Source: JAIVGV01 sp032229975 (GTDB lineage: Bacteria; Acidobacteriota; Blastocatellia; Pyrinomonadales; Pyrinomonadaceae). Taken from it: a stretch of DNA of 64,000 bases. The position numbers and the translations under genes were made by a program. The stretch covers positions 62,001-126,000 of the forward strand of contig JAVXVG010000001.1 in assembly GCA_032229975.1 (NCBI GenBank), read 5' to 3'. This document shows positions 1 to 7,771 of the stretch, one piece after another (the first letter of the stretch is position 1; the number at the start of each line of letters is the position of its first letter). The notes beneath the pieces are model-generated. The model saw only the letters and a program-made list of their open reading frames with translations, made no database searches and was not told where the DNA came from.

Positions 1-663
1 CTCGCGCTCTTGGGTTGGTCGCCCGCAGGCGAAGAGAAAGAGATCATGTCGCTCGCGGAGTTGACGGAGAAGTTCACACTCGAAGGCGTTCACCGTTCAC
101 CCGCCGTCTTCAATTTCTCCGATGCAGACCCGCGACAGTGGACGGATCAAAAGGCCCTCTGGATGAACGCCGAATACATCCGCACGCTGCCGATAGAAGA
201 GTTGTTGCCGATGGTGCGTGCCGAGTTTGAATCTGCGGGCCTGTGGCGCGCAGAGTATGAGACGAGCAAGCGCGAGTGGTTTGCGAAGACGATTGATCTG
301 ATCCGGCAACGCTTCTACACGCTCAAAGATTTCTCCGGTCAGGGTCGTGCCTACTTCGCCGACGACATCGAGTTCGACGACGCGGCGGTGGCGAAGAACT
401 TGAAGAAAGAGCCGCGACTGAAAGAGTTGTTGCCCGCGCTCGGACAACGCATCGCGCAGGTCAAAACATTCAACGTCGTGACGGCGGAAGAGACTCTGCG
501 TGCCTTCGCCGATGAATCGAGCGTCAAGGCCGGACTCTTGATCAACGCCTCGCGCACCGCGCTCACAGGTCAGGCTGTGGGCCCCTCCATGTTCGATGTC
601 TTCGATGCCATCGGCCAGTCGCGCTCAGTCGCACGCCTGCGCGATGCCGCGCGGCTCGTCTGA
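1..663 (+). CDS. gltX: Glutamyl-tRNA synthetase, C-terminal part (cut by window edge)
   Basis: Class I glutamyl-tRNA synthetase charges tRNA-Glu in the cytoplasm. Only the last ~220 residues are present; the frame is open from base 1 and the true start lies upstream. The visible part starts at the LALLGWSP segment typical of the end of the stem-contact region, then the KFTLEGVHRSPAVFNF stretch, and ends in the helical anticodon-binding domain with the family's closing GPSMFDVFDAIG-type motif. Length and order match the C-terminal half of bacterial GltX. The catalytic HIGH and KMSKR motifs are outside the window, so GluRS cannot be told from a GlnRS-like paralogue, but GluRS is by far the likeliest. 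Confidence 0.9.
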   Translation, partial: LALLGWSPAGEEKEIMSLAELTEKFTLEGVHRSPAVFNFSDADPRQWTDQKALWMNAEYIRTLPIEELLPMVRAEFESAGLWRAEYETSKREWFAKTIDLIRQRFYTLKDFSGQGRAYFADDIEFDDAAVAKNLKKEPRLKELLPALGQRIAQVKTFNVVTAEETLRAFADESSVKAGLLINASRTALTGQAVGPSMFDVFDAIGQSRSVARLRDAARLV

Positions 664-763
664 AATTTTGTTGATTGACATTGGCGCATCGCGTTCTTCC
701 GCCTTCGCGGTTTGCTCTTGCGTGAACCGTCCTTGTGCTCATCGTTTTCGTGAGGTGTTCGTC

Positions 764-1513
764 GTGATTAAAAGATTGCTCATCGCCGTCGTCTTCGCAT
801 TCGCAGTTGCGACTCAGGCAGAGTCGCAGACGCAGAACACGAACGTCGTGACTCCGCGTCGCCTCATCTCGCGACCGGCCCCGCGCACGCAGCCGACGCC
901 CGTCTCCGCAACGCAGGAGCAGACGCCCGCCGCCGCGCCGGAGGCCGCGCCGCGTACGCGCTCGCGTCGCACGGGGACGAGCGCGACAGGAACGTCAACG
1001 GGCCCGGCGAGCGTGCCGGCGCGCACTTCATCCGAGCCGGGTGCGGCGGCGGTGCGCGCGGTCTTCGACACGCTCGTTAAGAACATCGAACGCTCCGATG
1101 TTGAAGCCGTGATGGCCCTCTACTGGAATTCGCCGCAGCTCACGGTCTTCAACAACAACGGCACGGTCACGCGCGGATGGGCGCAAGTGCACTCGAACCG
1201 CGCCAGCTCATACCCGGACGCGAAGAACGTGAAGATCGAACCGCGCGACGTGAAAGTTCAGATGCTCGGCGCGTCGGGCGCAATCGTCACCTGCCTGTGG
1301 CGACAGTCGCAGGATTTTCGCGGCACGTCCGAAAGCTCGACGGGCCGCCTCACAGTCGTCTTCCGTCTCATCAACAACGGTTGGAAGATCGTCCACACGC
1401 ACTCATCGCCCGAAGCGCCCGATCCTTCGCGGCTCGCGCCCTCGGATCAGGTCGTGCCCGCGAGACCTGTGGCCGCCCCACCGCCGTCTCGTCTCTCATC
1501 GCCTCGCGCGTAG
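764..1513 (+). CDS. Secreted SnoaL-like (NTF2 fold) protein
   Basis: 249-residue exported protein of unknown role. I place the start at the GTG at 764, because GAGGTG lies 6 nt upstream and it opens a signal peptide (IKRLLIAVVFAFAVATQA); the frame is open further upstream but without signal-like sequence. Residues ~25-95 are a Pro/Ala/Thr/Arg-rich low-complexity linker. Residues ~98-215 match the SnoaL-like/DUF4440 pattern (AVRAVFDTLVKNIERSDVEAV, TRGW, TVVFRLINNGWKIVHTHSS). That fold is used in enzymes and in non-catalytic binding proteins, so activity cannot be assigned. A second SnoaL-like gene (9157-9651) has the same TRGW and GWRI.H.H signature, so the two are probably paralogues. Confidence 0.7.
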   Translation: MIKRLLIAVVFAFAVATQAESQTQNTNVVTPRRLISRPAPRTQPTPVSATQEQTPAAAPEAAPRTRSRRTGTSATGTSTGPASVPARTSSEPGAAAVRAVFDTLVKNIERSDVEAVMALYWNSPQLTVFNNNGTVTRGWAQVHSNRASSYPDAKNVKIEPRDVKVQMLGASGAIVTCLWRQSQDFRGTSESSTGRLTVVFRLINNGWKIVHTHSSPEAPDPSRLAPSDQVVPARPVAAPPPSRLSSPRA

Positions 1514-1562
1514 AGCACACCTGAAGTAAACTTCACACGTTCCCCCTCCACGCAACTTAATT

Positions 1563-1606
1563 GTGCGGTCGAGTTTGAAATCAGATTCGACTGCGCGCAC
1601 GTTTTT
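1563..1606 (+). terminator. Rho-independent terminator
   Basis: An interrupted stem (GTGCG.TCGA paired with TCGA..CGCAC, 1563-1598) is followed by G and seven T at 1600-1606. It lies between the SnoaL-like gene and the next gene on the same strand, which should therefore have its own promoter. Confidence 0.6.
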
Positions 1607-1631
1607 TTCAATCGGTGAAAGGTGAGGACTC

Positions 1632-2165
1632 ATGAACTGGATGGATCAGATCGGCGGCATCTTGGGACAGTACACTGGTGCGGGTGCGCAAGCAGCGTCG
1701 AGCGGCGTGCACGACGACTTCGACAAGGTCGCGCAAGCCGCGCCGCAGTCGGCGGTGGCCGACGGACTCGCGGCGGCGTTTCGCTCCAACGACACGCCGC
1801 CCTTCCCGCAGATGCTCGGACAACTCTTCGGTCAGTCGAACGGGCAGCAGCGCGCGGGGATTCTCAACACGCTGATCGGCGCAGTTGGCCCGACCGTGCT
1901 TTCGCAGATCGTTGCGCGGCGCGGCGGCGCGGGACTGGCCGGTCTGCTTGGCGGCGGCGGGCAGCAGGAAGTTTCGCCCGACGTGGCGCAGCAAGTTTCG
2001 CCCGAAGCCGTGCAAGAGATCGCGCAACACGCCGAACAGAAAGACCCTTCGATCATCGACACGGTGAGCGGCATCTACGCCGCGCACCCGCAGCTCATCA
2101 AGACGCTCGGCGCGGCGGCCCTCACCATCGCGCTCGCCAAGGTCGCCTCCGCGAGTCAGGGTTGA
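1632..2165 (+). CDS. Hypothetical Gly/Ala/Gln-rich protein
   Basis: 177 residues, preceded by GGTGAGGA 5-6 nt before the ATG. No signal peptide. Composition is rich in Gly, Ala and Gln with helical amphipathic stretches, a short glycine run (GLLGGGG near 110) and a more hydrophobic C-terminus (LGAAALTIALAKVA). It resembles the loose class of DUF937/YidB-like small proteins in composition and in the repeated LGQ/LFGQ turns, but I cannot assign it to a family. It is flanked by terminators on both sides, so it is probably monocistronic. Confidence 0.65.
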   Translation: MNWMDQIGGILGQYTGAGAQAASSGVHDDFDKVAQAAPQSAVADGLAAAFRSNDTPPFPQMLGQLFGQSNGQQRAGILNTLIGAVGPTVLSQIVARRGGAGLAGLLGGGGQQEVSPDVAQQVSPEAVQEIAQHAEQKDPSIIDTVSGIYAAHPQLIKTLGAAALTIALAKVASASQG

Positions 2166-2233
2166 TAACGATGACGGAGTAGAACCGGCGCGTCGTCTAT
2201 GCTGACGCGCCCGGAATCAGGAACATGAAAGAA

Positions 2234-2268
2234 AGCCCGCGCGAGCCTTCAACTCGCGCGGGCTCTCT
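2234..2268 (+). terminator. Strong GC hairpin, probable terminator
   Basis: Perfect 12-bp stem AGCCCGCGCGAG (2234-2245) with CTCGCGCGGGCT (2253-2264) and a 7-nt loop, then a CT-rich tail. The same stem core recurs at 6836-6872 and 7510-7545. Confidence 0.6.
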
Positions 2269-2510
2269 CGTGTCTGTCGTCGCGCTGAGATGTCTGCGCC
2301 GCGCGTCTATTTGAACGGTCAGCATGACGCTGCTCGGTCAGACGGAAGCGACGCGAGAGTCGGACATCTTTGAAGTTCCTTCGCTTCCGTGAGATTTGCG
2401 TGACAACCTCATCCGGCACGGCGTTTGTTTAATCCATATCGCCGCCACCTTCTCGTTCGACGGCGGAACGTGCCAATCCCGACTTGATTTAAGGAGCACC
2501 CTTTTTTTCG
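2269..2510. other. Gene-free upstream region of the subtilase gene
   Basis: No coding sequence recognised. It contains a perfect 10-bp inverted repeat, ACGGAAGCGA (2342-2351) and TCGCTTCCGT (2381-2390), separated by 29 nt, and an AAGGAG at 2491 that may serve the gene at 2511 although the spacing (14 nt) is long. The promoter must lie here but I see no clear consensus boxes. Confidence 0.4.
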
Positions 2511-4637
2511 ATGCGTAAGAATTCTCCAATGGCCCTCTTACTGGCTTGCACACTTCTCTCGCCCCTCGCGGGAACGCTCGCGCCCGACGCGCACGCGAAA
2601 CCCGCCAAGCAACCGCACTACAAGATGACCGAGACGTTGCGCTCTCACGCACGCGAGACGCGAACTGACAGCGACGAGAGGGCAAACGTTATCATCAGCC
2701 TGTCGGGCGCAGGGCCGACCGATCAAGCGCGGACAGTCTTGCAGGGAGTGGGCGCGCACATCCGGCAGCAGTTGGACTCGCTCGACGCTTTGGTCGCAGA
2801 CGTGCCGGTGGTCAAGCTCGAAGCATTGGCGGCGCGTGGTGAAGTGTCTTGGGTCTCGGAGGACGCAGAAGTGCGCTCGCTCTCGACGACCGACAACACG
2901 AGCCACATGGAAGTGACGACGGGCGCGAATCAAGTCTTGCCCACAGGCAACGACGGCATAGCGAATGGCGGCGCGGGCAATGGCGTCGGCATCGCTGTCT
3001 TAGACTCCGGCATCAGCCCGATGGACAACGCAGAGTTCGCGGGCTATCAGTGGCAGTGCGGTTTGCTCTGCGTCACGCGCTCGCTTGTCACATACAATCG
3101 CATTCAGACGGCTGTCGATTTCACGGGCGAGGGCAACACCGTCGATGCCTACGGGCACGGCACGCACACTGCGGGGATCGCTGCAGGGACGGGCCAGTCG
3201 AGCGAAGACTACGCCGCGCAGCACGCGGGCTCTCCGACTTACGGCGGCGTCTCGACGGGCGCGAACCTCATCAGCGTGCGCGTCCTGAATGGACAGGGCG
3301 TCGGCACAGTCTCGAACGTCATCGCCGGCATCGACTGGGTCATCAAGAACAAGAGCACATATAACATTCGCGTCATCAATCTCTCGCTCGGCACGGCCAT
3401 CAGTCAGAGCTACAAGACCGACCCGCTCTGTCAGGCCGCCTCGCGCGCGGTTGATGCAGGCATCGTCGTCGTGGCGGCGGCGGGTAACTGGGGCAAGGAT
3501 TCGAGCGGCATGACGATCTATGGCGGCATCCTCTCGCCCGCCAACTCGCCCAGAGTGATCACCGTCGGCGCGACCAACACGCAGCAGTCTAACAATCGCT
3601 CGGACGACGTGGTGGCCACCTACTCTTCGAGGGGGCCCACACTCGTCGATGGACTCGTCAAGCCTGATCTGGTCGCGCCCGGCAATCGCACCGGCGCGGC
3701 GCAGACTTCAGCCGCGCCTCCCTCCGGCGGCTCTTCGGGCGGCGGCTTGATCGGCGGGCTCGTCGGCTCGCTCGGACTCATTAATGATCCCAAACCCAAT
3801 GCGTCGAGTTCGTATCAAATCCTGAGCGGCACGTCCTTCGCCGCACCGGCCGTCAGTGGCACGGTCGCGCTCATGCTCGAAGCCAACCCGTCGCTCACGC
3901 CGCAGATGGTCAAGGCGGTCTTAATGCGCACGGCGCAGCGTCTGCCCATCTATGAGCAGATGGTTCAGACCGGCCAGATGAAGCCCATCGAGCGACTCAT
4001 CACTGAGGGCGCGGGCGAGTTGAACACGAACGCCGCGAAGCTCGTGGCGAAGGCGATCCGCAAGGACGCTGGTAGCGCCAAGCTCGGAGACAATCTAATC
4101 AACGCGAAGAACGTTACCTACCCGACCATCAGTGGCCTGACATCTTCCATCGGCGACGAGGCCATCCCGCTCAACAACGGCGTCGTCTGGGTTGAAGGCG
4201 TGGCGTTCACTGATCGACTGCAACTGACGAGCGGCTTCCAACTCTCGAACGGTCAGATCATCAAGGACGGCTTCGCCATCGCCGACGGCTACCTGATGCC
4301 GAACGGCTACTACGTCTTCTCGAACGGCGTCACAATCGCAAGCGGTGTCACGATCGCTAGTGGCGTCACGATCGCGAGCGGCGTCACGATTGCGAGCGGC
4401 GTCACAATCGCGAGCGGTGTCACGATTGCGAGTTCATACATGAGCGCGGACGGCACGCTTACCACCGGCGGCGCATACGGTTTGAGCTTCGCCAACCAGA
4501 CGACATGGGGATCGAACATCATCGATCCAACTTCCATCACCTCTAACGAAGCACAAGTGATGATTCAAGGCGAAGCGGCAACGCCCTCCGGCGTGCAGCG
4601 TCTTTCCAGCACGAGCCCCCTCTACCCACATCGTTAA
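2511..4637 (+). CDS. Secreted S8 subtilisin-like serine protease
   Basis: 708 residues, exported. Signal peptide ~1-29 (ending DAHA), an inhibitor-I9-like propeptide region ~58-122, then the peptidase S8 domain ~155-480. The catalytic triad is complete: D165 (VLDSGIS), H216 (YGHGTHTAG) and S442 (SGTSFAAP), with the oxyanion-hole N326 in AAGN. Between N326 and S442 there is a Gly/Ser-rich insertion around 400-425. The C-terminal ~150 residues are non-catalytic and contain a run of six exact GVTIAS hexapeptides inside a longer series of NG/DG turns, suggesting a beta-solenoid. Probable role is extracellular protein degradation or processing; substrate unknown. Confidence 0.92.
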   Translation: MRKNSPMALLLACTLLSPLAGTLAPDAHAKPAKQPHYKMTETLRSHARETRTDSDERANVIISLSGAGPTDQARTVLQGVGAHIRQQLDSLDALVADVPVVKLEALAARGEVSWVSEDAEVRSLSTTDNTSHMEVTTGANQVLPTGNDGIANGGAGNGVGIAVLDSGISPMDNAEFAGYQWQCGLLCVTRSLVTYNRIQTAVDFTGEGNTVDAYGHGTHTAGIAAGTGQSSEDYAAQHAGSPTYGGVSTGANLISVRVLNGQGVGTVSNVIAGIDWVIKNKSTYNIRVINLSLGTAISQSYKTDPLCQAASRAVDAGIVVVAAAGNWGKDSSGMTIYGGILSPANSPRVITVGATNTQQSNNRSDDVVATYSSRGPTLVDGLVKPDLVAPGNRTGAAQTSAAPPSGGSSGGGLIGGLVGSLGLINDPKPNASSSYQILSGTSFAAPAVSGTVALMLEANPSLTPQMVKAVLMRTAQRLPIYEQMVQTGQMKPIERLITEGAGELNTNAAKLVAKAIRKDAGSAKLGDNLINAKNVTYPTISGLTSSIGDEAIPLNNGVVWVEGVAFTDRLQLTSGFQLSNGQIIKDGFAIADGYLMPNGYYVFSNGVTIASGVTIASGVTIASGVTIASGVTIASGVTIASSYMSADGTLTTGGAYGLSFANQTTWGSNIIDPTSITSNEAQVMIQGEAATPSGVQRLSSTSPLYPHR
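4326..4433 (+). repeat. Six 18-bp tandem repeats coding GVTIAS
   Basis: Six consecutive 18-bp units, each coding GVTIAS, within the C-terminal extension of the subtilase. The copies differ almost only at third codon positions (GGC/GGT, ACA/ACG, ATC/ATT, AGC/AGT), so the peptide is kept while the DNA has diverged. Confidence 0.95.
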
Positions 4638-4706
4638 TCTTCCATCTCGCGGGCGGGACGCGCTCTCCTGCGCTCCCGCCCACTTCCCAAGTAAGACACA
4701 TACAGC

Positions 4707-6782
4707 ATGGAGCAAGAGAAGAAGACGCAGACGGGGCTTCGGGCCTTCCTGACATTGGTGACGGCGGCGGGCCTTTTGCTATGGCTCGCCGCCACAGCCT
4801 TTGTGTGGCGCGACTACACGCTGCGCGACCAACTGATCTTTTTGGGGCTTGTCCCGTTGGTCGTCAGCGCTAGCCTGTTCCCGAACATCTTCCCCGTGCC
4901 TTCGGGCCTGAAGCTCACGAAGGAGAAGGTGATCTTCACGCCGTCGGACTCGATAGTCCTGTTGGTTGCGTGCTGGTACGGCATCGCACCGGCGGTCTTC
5001 ATCGCCGGTCTCGAAGGCTTCATCTCGTCGCGCTGCGCCGTGCGTCGCCTCTCCAGCAATGTCTTTTCCTTCGCCATGATGAGCGTCGTAACTACGGCGA
5101 GTTCGATCACGCTCGGCACGGTGCTGCACTCCATCTCCGGCGATGCGACTCATGCGAGCCGGCCCAGTTTCCCCGCCGCCGCCGTCGCGCTGCTCGCGGC
5201 GAACCTCGTCCACATCGTCGTTAACACGGGCCTCCTCTCCACCTTCTTCGCGCTGCGCAAGGGCGACGCCGTCATGCGCCAATGGAAGAAGAACTTCGCA
5301 TGGGTCGCGCCGAACTTTTTGCCGACGAGCGCCGTCGCCAGCGTGCTCTACATCACGCTGCAATACAACGCGCTCATCACATTCGTTATCGGCGCGCCGA
5401 TCCTCGTCGGTCTCTACCTCGGCCACAGGCAATATCGCAACAGCGTGCAGGAACGTCTCGAAGCCATTGAGCGAGCGCAACGAGAGCGCATTGCGACGAT
5501 GGACAAGGCGCACCGCGAGACGATTGAAGCGCTTGCCGTCGCCATCAACGCGAAGGACGAGGTGACGCACGAGCATGTGCTTCGCGTGCAGGTTTATGCT
5601 GCGGGCGTGGCGAGGATTCTGGGTTGCACCGAGGCGGAGGTCGAAGCTCTACGGGCCGGTGCGCTCCTGCATGACATCGGCAAGATCGCCGTGCCGGATT
5701 ACATCTTGAACAAGCCGGGCAAGCTCACTGCCGCCGAGTTTGAGAAGATGAAGATTCACACGGTCGTCGGCGCGCAGATTCTCGGTCGCGTCGATTTCCC
5801 CTACCCCATCGTGCCCGTCGTGCGCCACCATCACGAGCGTTGGGACGGCAAGGGCTACCCCGACGGACTCAGCAGCGAAGACATCCCGCTCACGGCGCGC
5901 ATCCTCTCCGTCGTCGATTGCTTCGACGCCGTGCGCGAGGACAGGCAGTATCGCAAAGGCTTGACGCGCGAGGATGCGATCAAGCTGCTGATGGACGGCG
6001 TCGGCGCGCAGTATGATCCGCGCGTCGTCGGCACGTTCGTCACGCACCTGCCGGAGTTCGAGGCGGAGATTCTCGCGATGCGCAACGCGCCCGCGCCGAC
6101 CTATGGCATCGAGCCCGCCGAACAACTCTCGGAAGCCGCGCGCGCAGTGGCCCCTGCGGCGGGCCTCGCCGAAGCGGTCGCACCGCGCACGAAGCTCGAT
6201 CTTATTCTCACGGAAGAGCAGCGCACCGCACTTTCCGATCTCGCACGCGATGTGAGCGAGCCGTGCGATGCTGACGCAATCGCGCGAGCCTTCGCCGCAC
6301 GCCTCAAAGCCCTCGTGCCTTTCGAGTCGTGCGTGCTCACACTCGTGCCGCCGCACACCGACGAGATCGTCGCGGCGCACGCCGAAGGTGTCCACGCCGA
6401 CTTGCTGGCAGGCCGCCGCATCACGCCCGGCGAAGGCGTGACCGGATGGGTGCTCGCCAATCGCCAGTCCTTCTACAACGCTGATCCCAAACTCGATCTC
6501 CCGCCCGCACTCGCCGCGCGCTGTGCAGACTTCAGCACGCTGGCCGCCTGCCCCATCGTCCACGAAGACGAGTTGCAAGGCGTCTTGACGCTCTACTCGA
6601 CGAGCTTGCGCGAGTACACAGCCGAGCATCGACAACTTTTGGAAGAGGCGGTTGCGTTGCTCGCGGCATCACTCGCGGCGAGTTCGGAGAGACCACGCAC
6701 CGCGCTCCACGAAGACTCCGATTTAAGCGCGCCCGCATCGAAGCTGATCGAAGTCGTGCTGAAATCCGAGATGATGCACTAG
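4707..6782 (+). CDS. Membrane HD-GYP phosphodiesterase with C-terminal GAF domain
   Basis: 691 residues. N-terminal ~1-240 holds about seven to eight membrane segments (a MASE-like sensor region), then a short coiled coil ~240-275. An HD-GYP domain follows (~280-450) with HD at 322-323 (LLHDIGK), the HHHERWDGKGYPDG block at ~374-387, and the family's fully conserved GYP at 383-385. Known HD-GYP enzymes hydrolyse cyclic di-GMP. A GAF domain occupies ~510-665. The arrangement suggests a membrane sensor that lowers c-di-GMP on a signal sensed by membrane or GAF domain. No GGDEF protein is visible in the window. A bidirectional terminator follows. Confidence 0.9.
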   Translation: MEQEKKTQTGLRAFLTLVTAAGLLLWLAATAFVWRDYTLRDQLIFLGLVPLVVSASLFPNIFPVPSGLKLTKEKVIFTPSDSIVLLVACWYGIAPAVFIAGLEGFISSRCAVRRLSSNVFSFAMMSVVTTASSITLGTVLHSISGDATHASRPSFPAAAVALLAANLVHIVVNTGLLSTFFALRKGDAVMRQWKKNFAWVAPNFLPTSAVASVLYITLQYNALITFVIGAPILVGLYLGHRQYRNSVQERLEAIERAQRERIATMDKAHRETIEALAVAINAKDEVTHEHVLRVQVYAAGVARILGCTEAEVEALRAGALLHDIGKIAVPDYILNKPGKLTAAEFEKMKIHTVVGAQILGRVDFPYPIVPVVRHHHERWDGKGYPDGLSSEDIPLTARILSVVDCFDAVREDRQYRKGLTREDAIKLLMDGVGAQYDPRVVGTFVTHLPEFEAEILAMRNAPAPTYGIEPAEQLSEAARAVAPAAGLAEAVAPRTKLDLILTEEQRTALSDLARDVSEPCDADAIARAFAARLKALVPFESCVLTLVPPHTDEIVAAHAEGVHADLLAGRRITPGEGVTGWVLANRQSFYNADPKLDLPPALAARCADFSTLAACPIVHEDELQGVLTLYSTSLREYTAEHRQLLEEAVALLAASLAASSERPRTALHEDSDLSAPASKLIEVVLKSEMMH

Positions 6783-6835
6783 CGCGCATCCAACCGGCCC
6801 TGCGCGGGCGATTGCGACGATCACGCTGAGACAAG

Positions 6836-6872
6836 AAAGCCCGCGCGGGTCGAAACTTCCGCGCGGGCTTTT
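6836..6872. terminator. Bidirectional terminator between convergent genes
   Basis: Perfect 13-bp stem AAAGCCCGCGCGG (6836-6848) with CCGCGCGGGCTTT (6859-6871). T-rich on both strands, it sits between the convergent HD-GYP and msrB genes. Confidence 0.8.
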
Positions 6873-6911
6873 CCGTCGGCCACCAACTTCAGTCGCACAA
6901 GCGGCTGGCCT

Positions 6912-7421
6912 TTAGCTTTTCACGAATTTCAGCGCGACGCCGTTCATGCAGTAGCGCAGGCCCGTAGGCTTGGGCCCATCGTCGAAGACGTGACCGAGAT
7001 GTGCATCGCAGCGCGCGCACAAAACTTCGGTACGTCGCTCGCCCAGAGTGTCGTCCGTCTTCTCCTGCACGTTGCGCTTCGAGATCGGAGCATAGAAACT
7101 GGGCCAGCCCGTGCCCGAATTGAACTTCGTCTTCGAGTCGAACAAAGGCAGCGAGCAATCGACGCACTCGAAGACGCCCTTGCCATGCTCGTCGTTGAGC
7201 GGGCTCGAAAACGGCGCTTCCGTCCCCGCCTGTCGCGTCACGCGATACTGCTCCGGCGTTAAGATGCCCTTCCACTCCTCGTCAGTCTTTGTCACTTTCG
7301 TCAATGCCTCCTGTTTGCGCCCGCGCTTCGTGTCGTCCTGCGCGAAAGCGAACGCGGCGCGCGGCAGGAAGGCCGCCGCGCCCACGAGCGCGCCCGATTT
7401 TATGAAGAACCGTCGATCCAT
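6912..7421 (-). CDS. msrB: Peptide-methionine (R)-S-oxide reductase, Tat-exported
   Basis: 169 residues. MsrB repairs methionine-R-sulfoxide in proteins. All hallmarks are present: zinc ligands C86/C89 and C135/C138, the substrate loop NSGTGWPSFY (101-110) and the catalytic C158 in RYCMN. The N-terminus MDRRFFIKSG followed by a hydrophobic stretch to ~AFA resembles a twin-arginine signal, so the enzyme probably works outside the cytoplasmic membrane. No MsrA partner is visible nearby. Transcribed alone; a terminator is shared with the convergent HD-GYP gene. Confidence 0.93.
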   Translation of the reverse strand: MDRRFFIKSGALVGAAAFLPRAAFAFAQDDTKRGRKQEALTKVTKTDEEWKGILTPEQYRVTRQAGTEAPFSSPLNDEHGKGVFECVDCSLPLFDSKTKFNSGTGWPSFYAPISKRNVQEKTDDTLGERRTEVLCARCDAHLGHVFDDGPKPTGLRYCMNGVALKFVKS

Positions 7422-7509
7422 TTTTCGCGAACTCCCTTCGTGCTTCGTGATGCACTTGAATTACGTTTCATTAGATGCGTTGGATTGCGAGACTGGAAGA
7501 AGAAAAGAG

Positions 7510-7545
7510 AAAGCCCGCGCGGACTTCGTGTCGCGCGCGGGCTTT
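7510..7545 (-). terminator. Terminator of the small RNA unit
   Basis: Perfect 12-bp stem AAAGCCCGCGCG (7510-7521) with CGCGCGGGCTTT (7534-7545). Reading the minus strand, the stem ends in CTTT followed by CTCTTTTCTTC, a good U-rich tail. Confidence 0.75.
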
Positions 7546-7655
7546 GGCGGTGAACTGTGGAATCTAGCCTTTCCGACCGTTCACTAACTGCTTGTGGGTC
7601 GCCGCCTCGAACGGTGTCATTCAAAGCCTTTTGGCGAATCACCTTTCGAGGCTTA

Positions 7656-7691
7656 TCAGGCTACAGCCACCTCACTGTGATTAGAACTCAT
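7656..7691 (-). CDS. Possible 11-residue peptide MSSNHSEVAVA
   Basis: A minute frame, ATG at 7691, ending in tandem stops TGA TAA. Upstream lies AAGGAGGTGATC (7712-7701), complementary to almost the whole anti-SD end of 16S rRNA; the GGAGG core is about 14 nt from the ATG, slightly long. Only the ribosome-binding signal supports translation; the frame is too short for coding statistics. It could be a leader peptide, a microprotein, or chance inside an RNA. Confidence 0.3.
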   Translation of the reverse strand: MSSNHSEVAVA

Positions 7692-7728
7692 ACTTGTTTT
7701 GATCACCTCCTTTCCAGTGTTGTCATGA

Positions 7729-7757
7729 ATTTTAATTGACGATTAATAGCGCGTCAA
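7729..7757 (-). promoter_or_regulatory. Near-consensus sigma70-type promoter
   Basis: On the minus strand: TTGACG (7757-7752), exactly 17 bp, then TAAAAT (7734-7729). It is the cleanest promoter I see in the window. It lies just after the hutI stop and drives the small-RNA unit. Confidence 0.7.
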
Positions 7758-7771
7758 GAAATATTTTCACA

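Larger units (their letters stand above)
7505..7722 (-). ncRNA. Probable small RNA gene (unclassified)
   Basis: A stand-alone transcription unit of about 215 nt on the minus strand: near-consensus promoter (7729-7757) at one end and a terminator (7510-7545) at the other. The predicted RNA contains a strong internal stem: GCCTCGAA-x-GGTG pairs with CACC-x-TTCGAGGC (between about 7653 and 7605). Its ends can pair (ACTGGAA at 7718-7712 with TTCCACAGT at 7562-7554). It also carries a near-perfect Shine-Dalgarno and an 11-codon frame. It lacks the domain-IV motif of SRP RNA and the CCA-ended acceptor of tmRNA, and I see no RNase P signature. A 6S-like RNA or a dual-function RNA are possible. This is inference from signals only. 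Confidence 0.5.

Noticed and set aside
7701..7714. GATCACCTCCTTTC on the plus strand, identical to the 3' end of 16S rRNA
   Set aside because: No other rRNA sequence flanks it. On the minus strand it is a strong SD downstream of a consensus promoter, which explains it better.
7505..7722. tmRNA interpretation because the tiny frame ends VAVA with tandem stops
   Set aside because: There is no tRNA-like acceptor, T arm or CCA, and a terminator follows directly.
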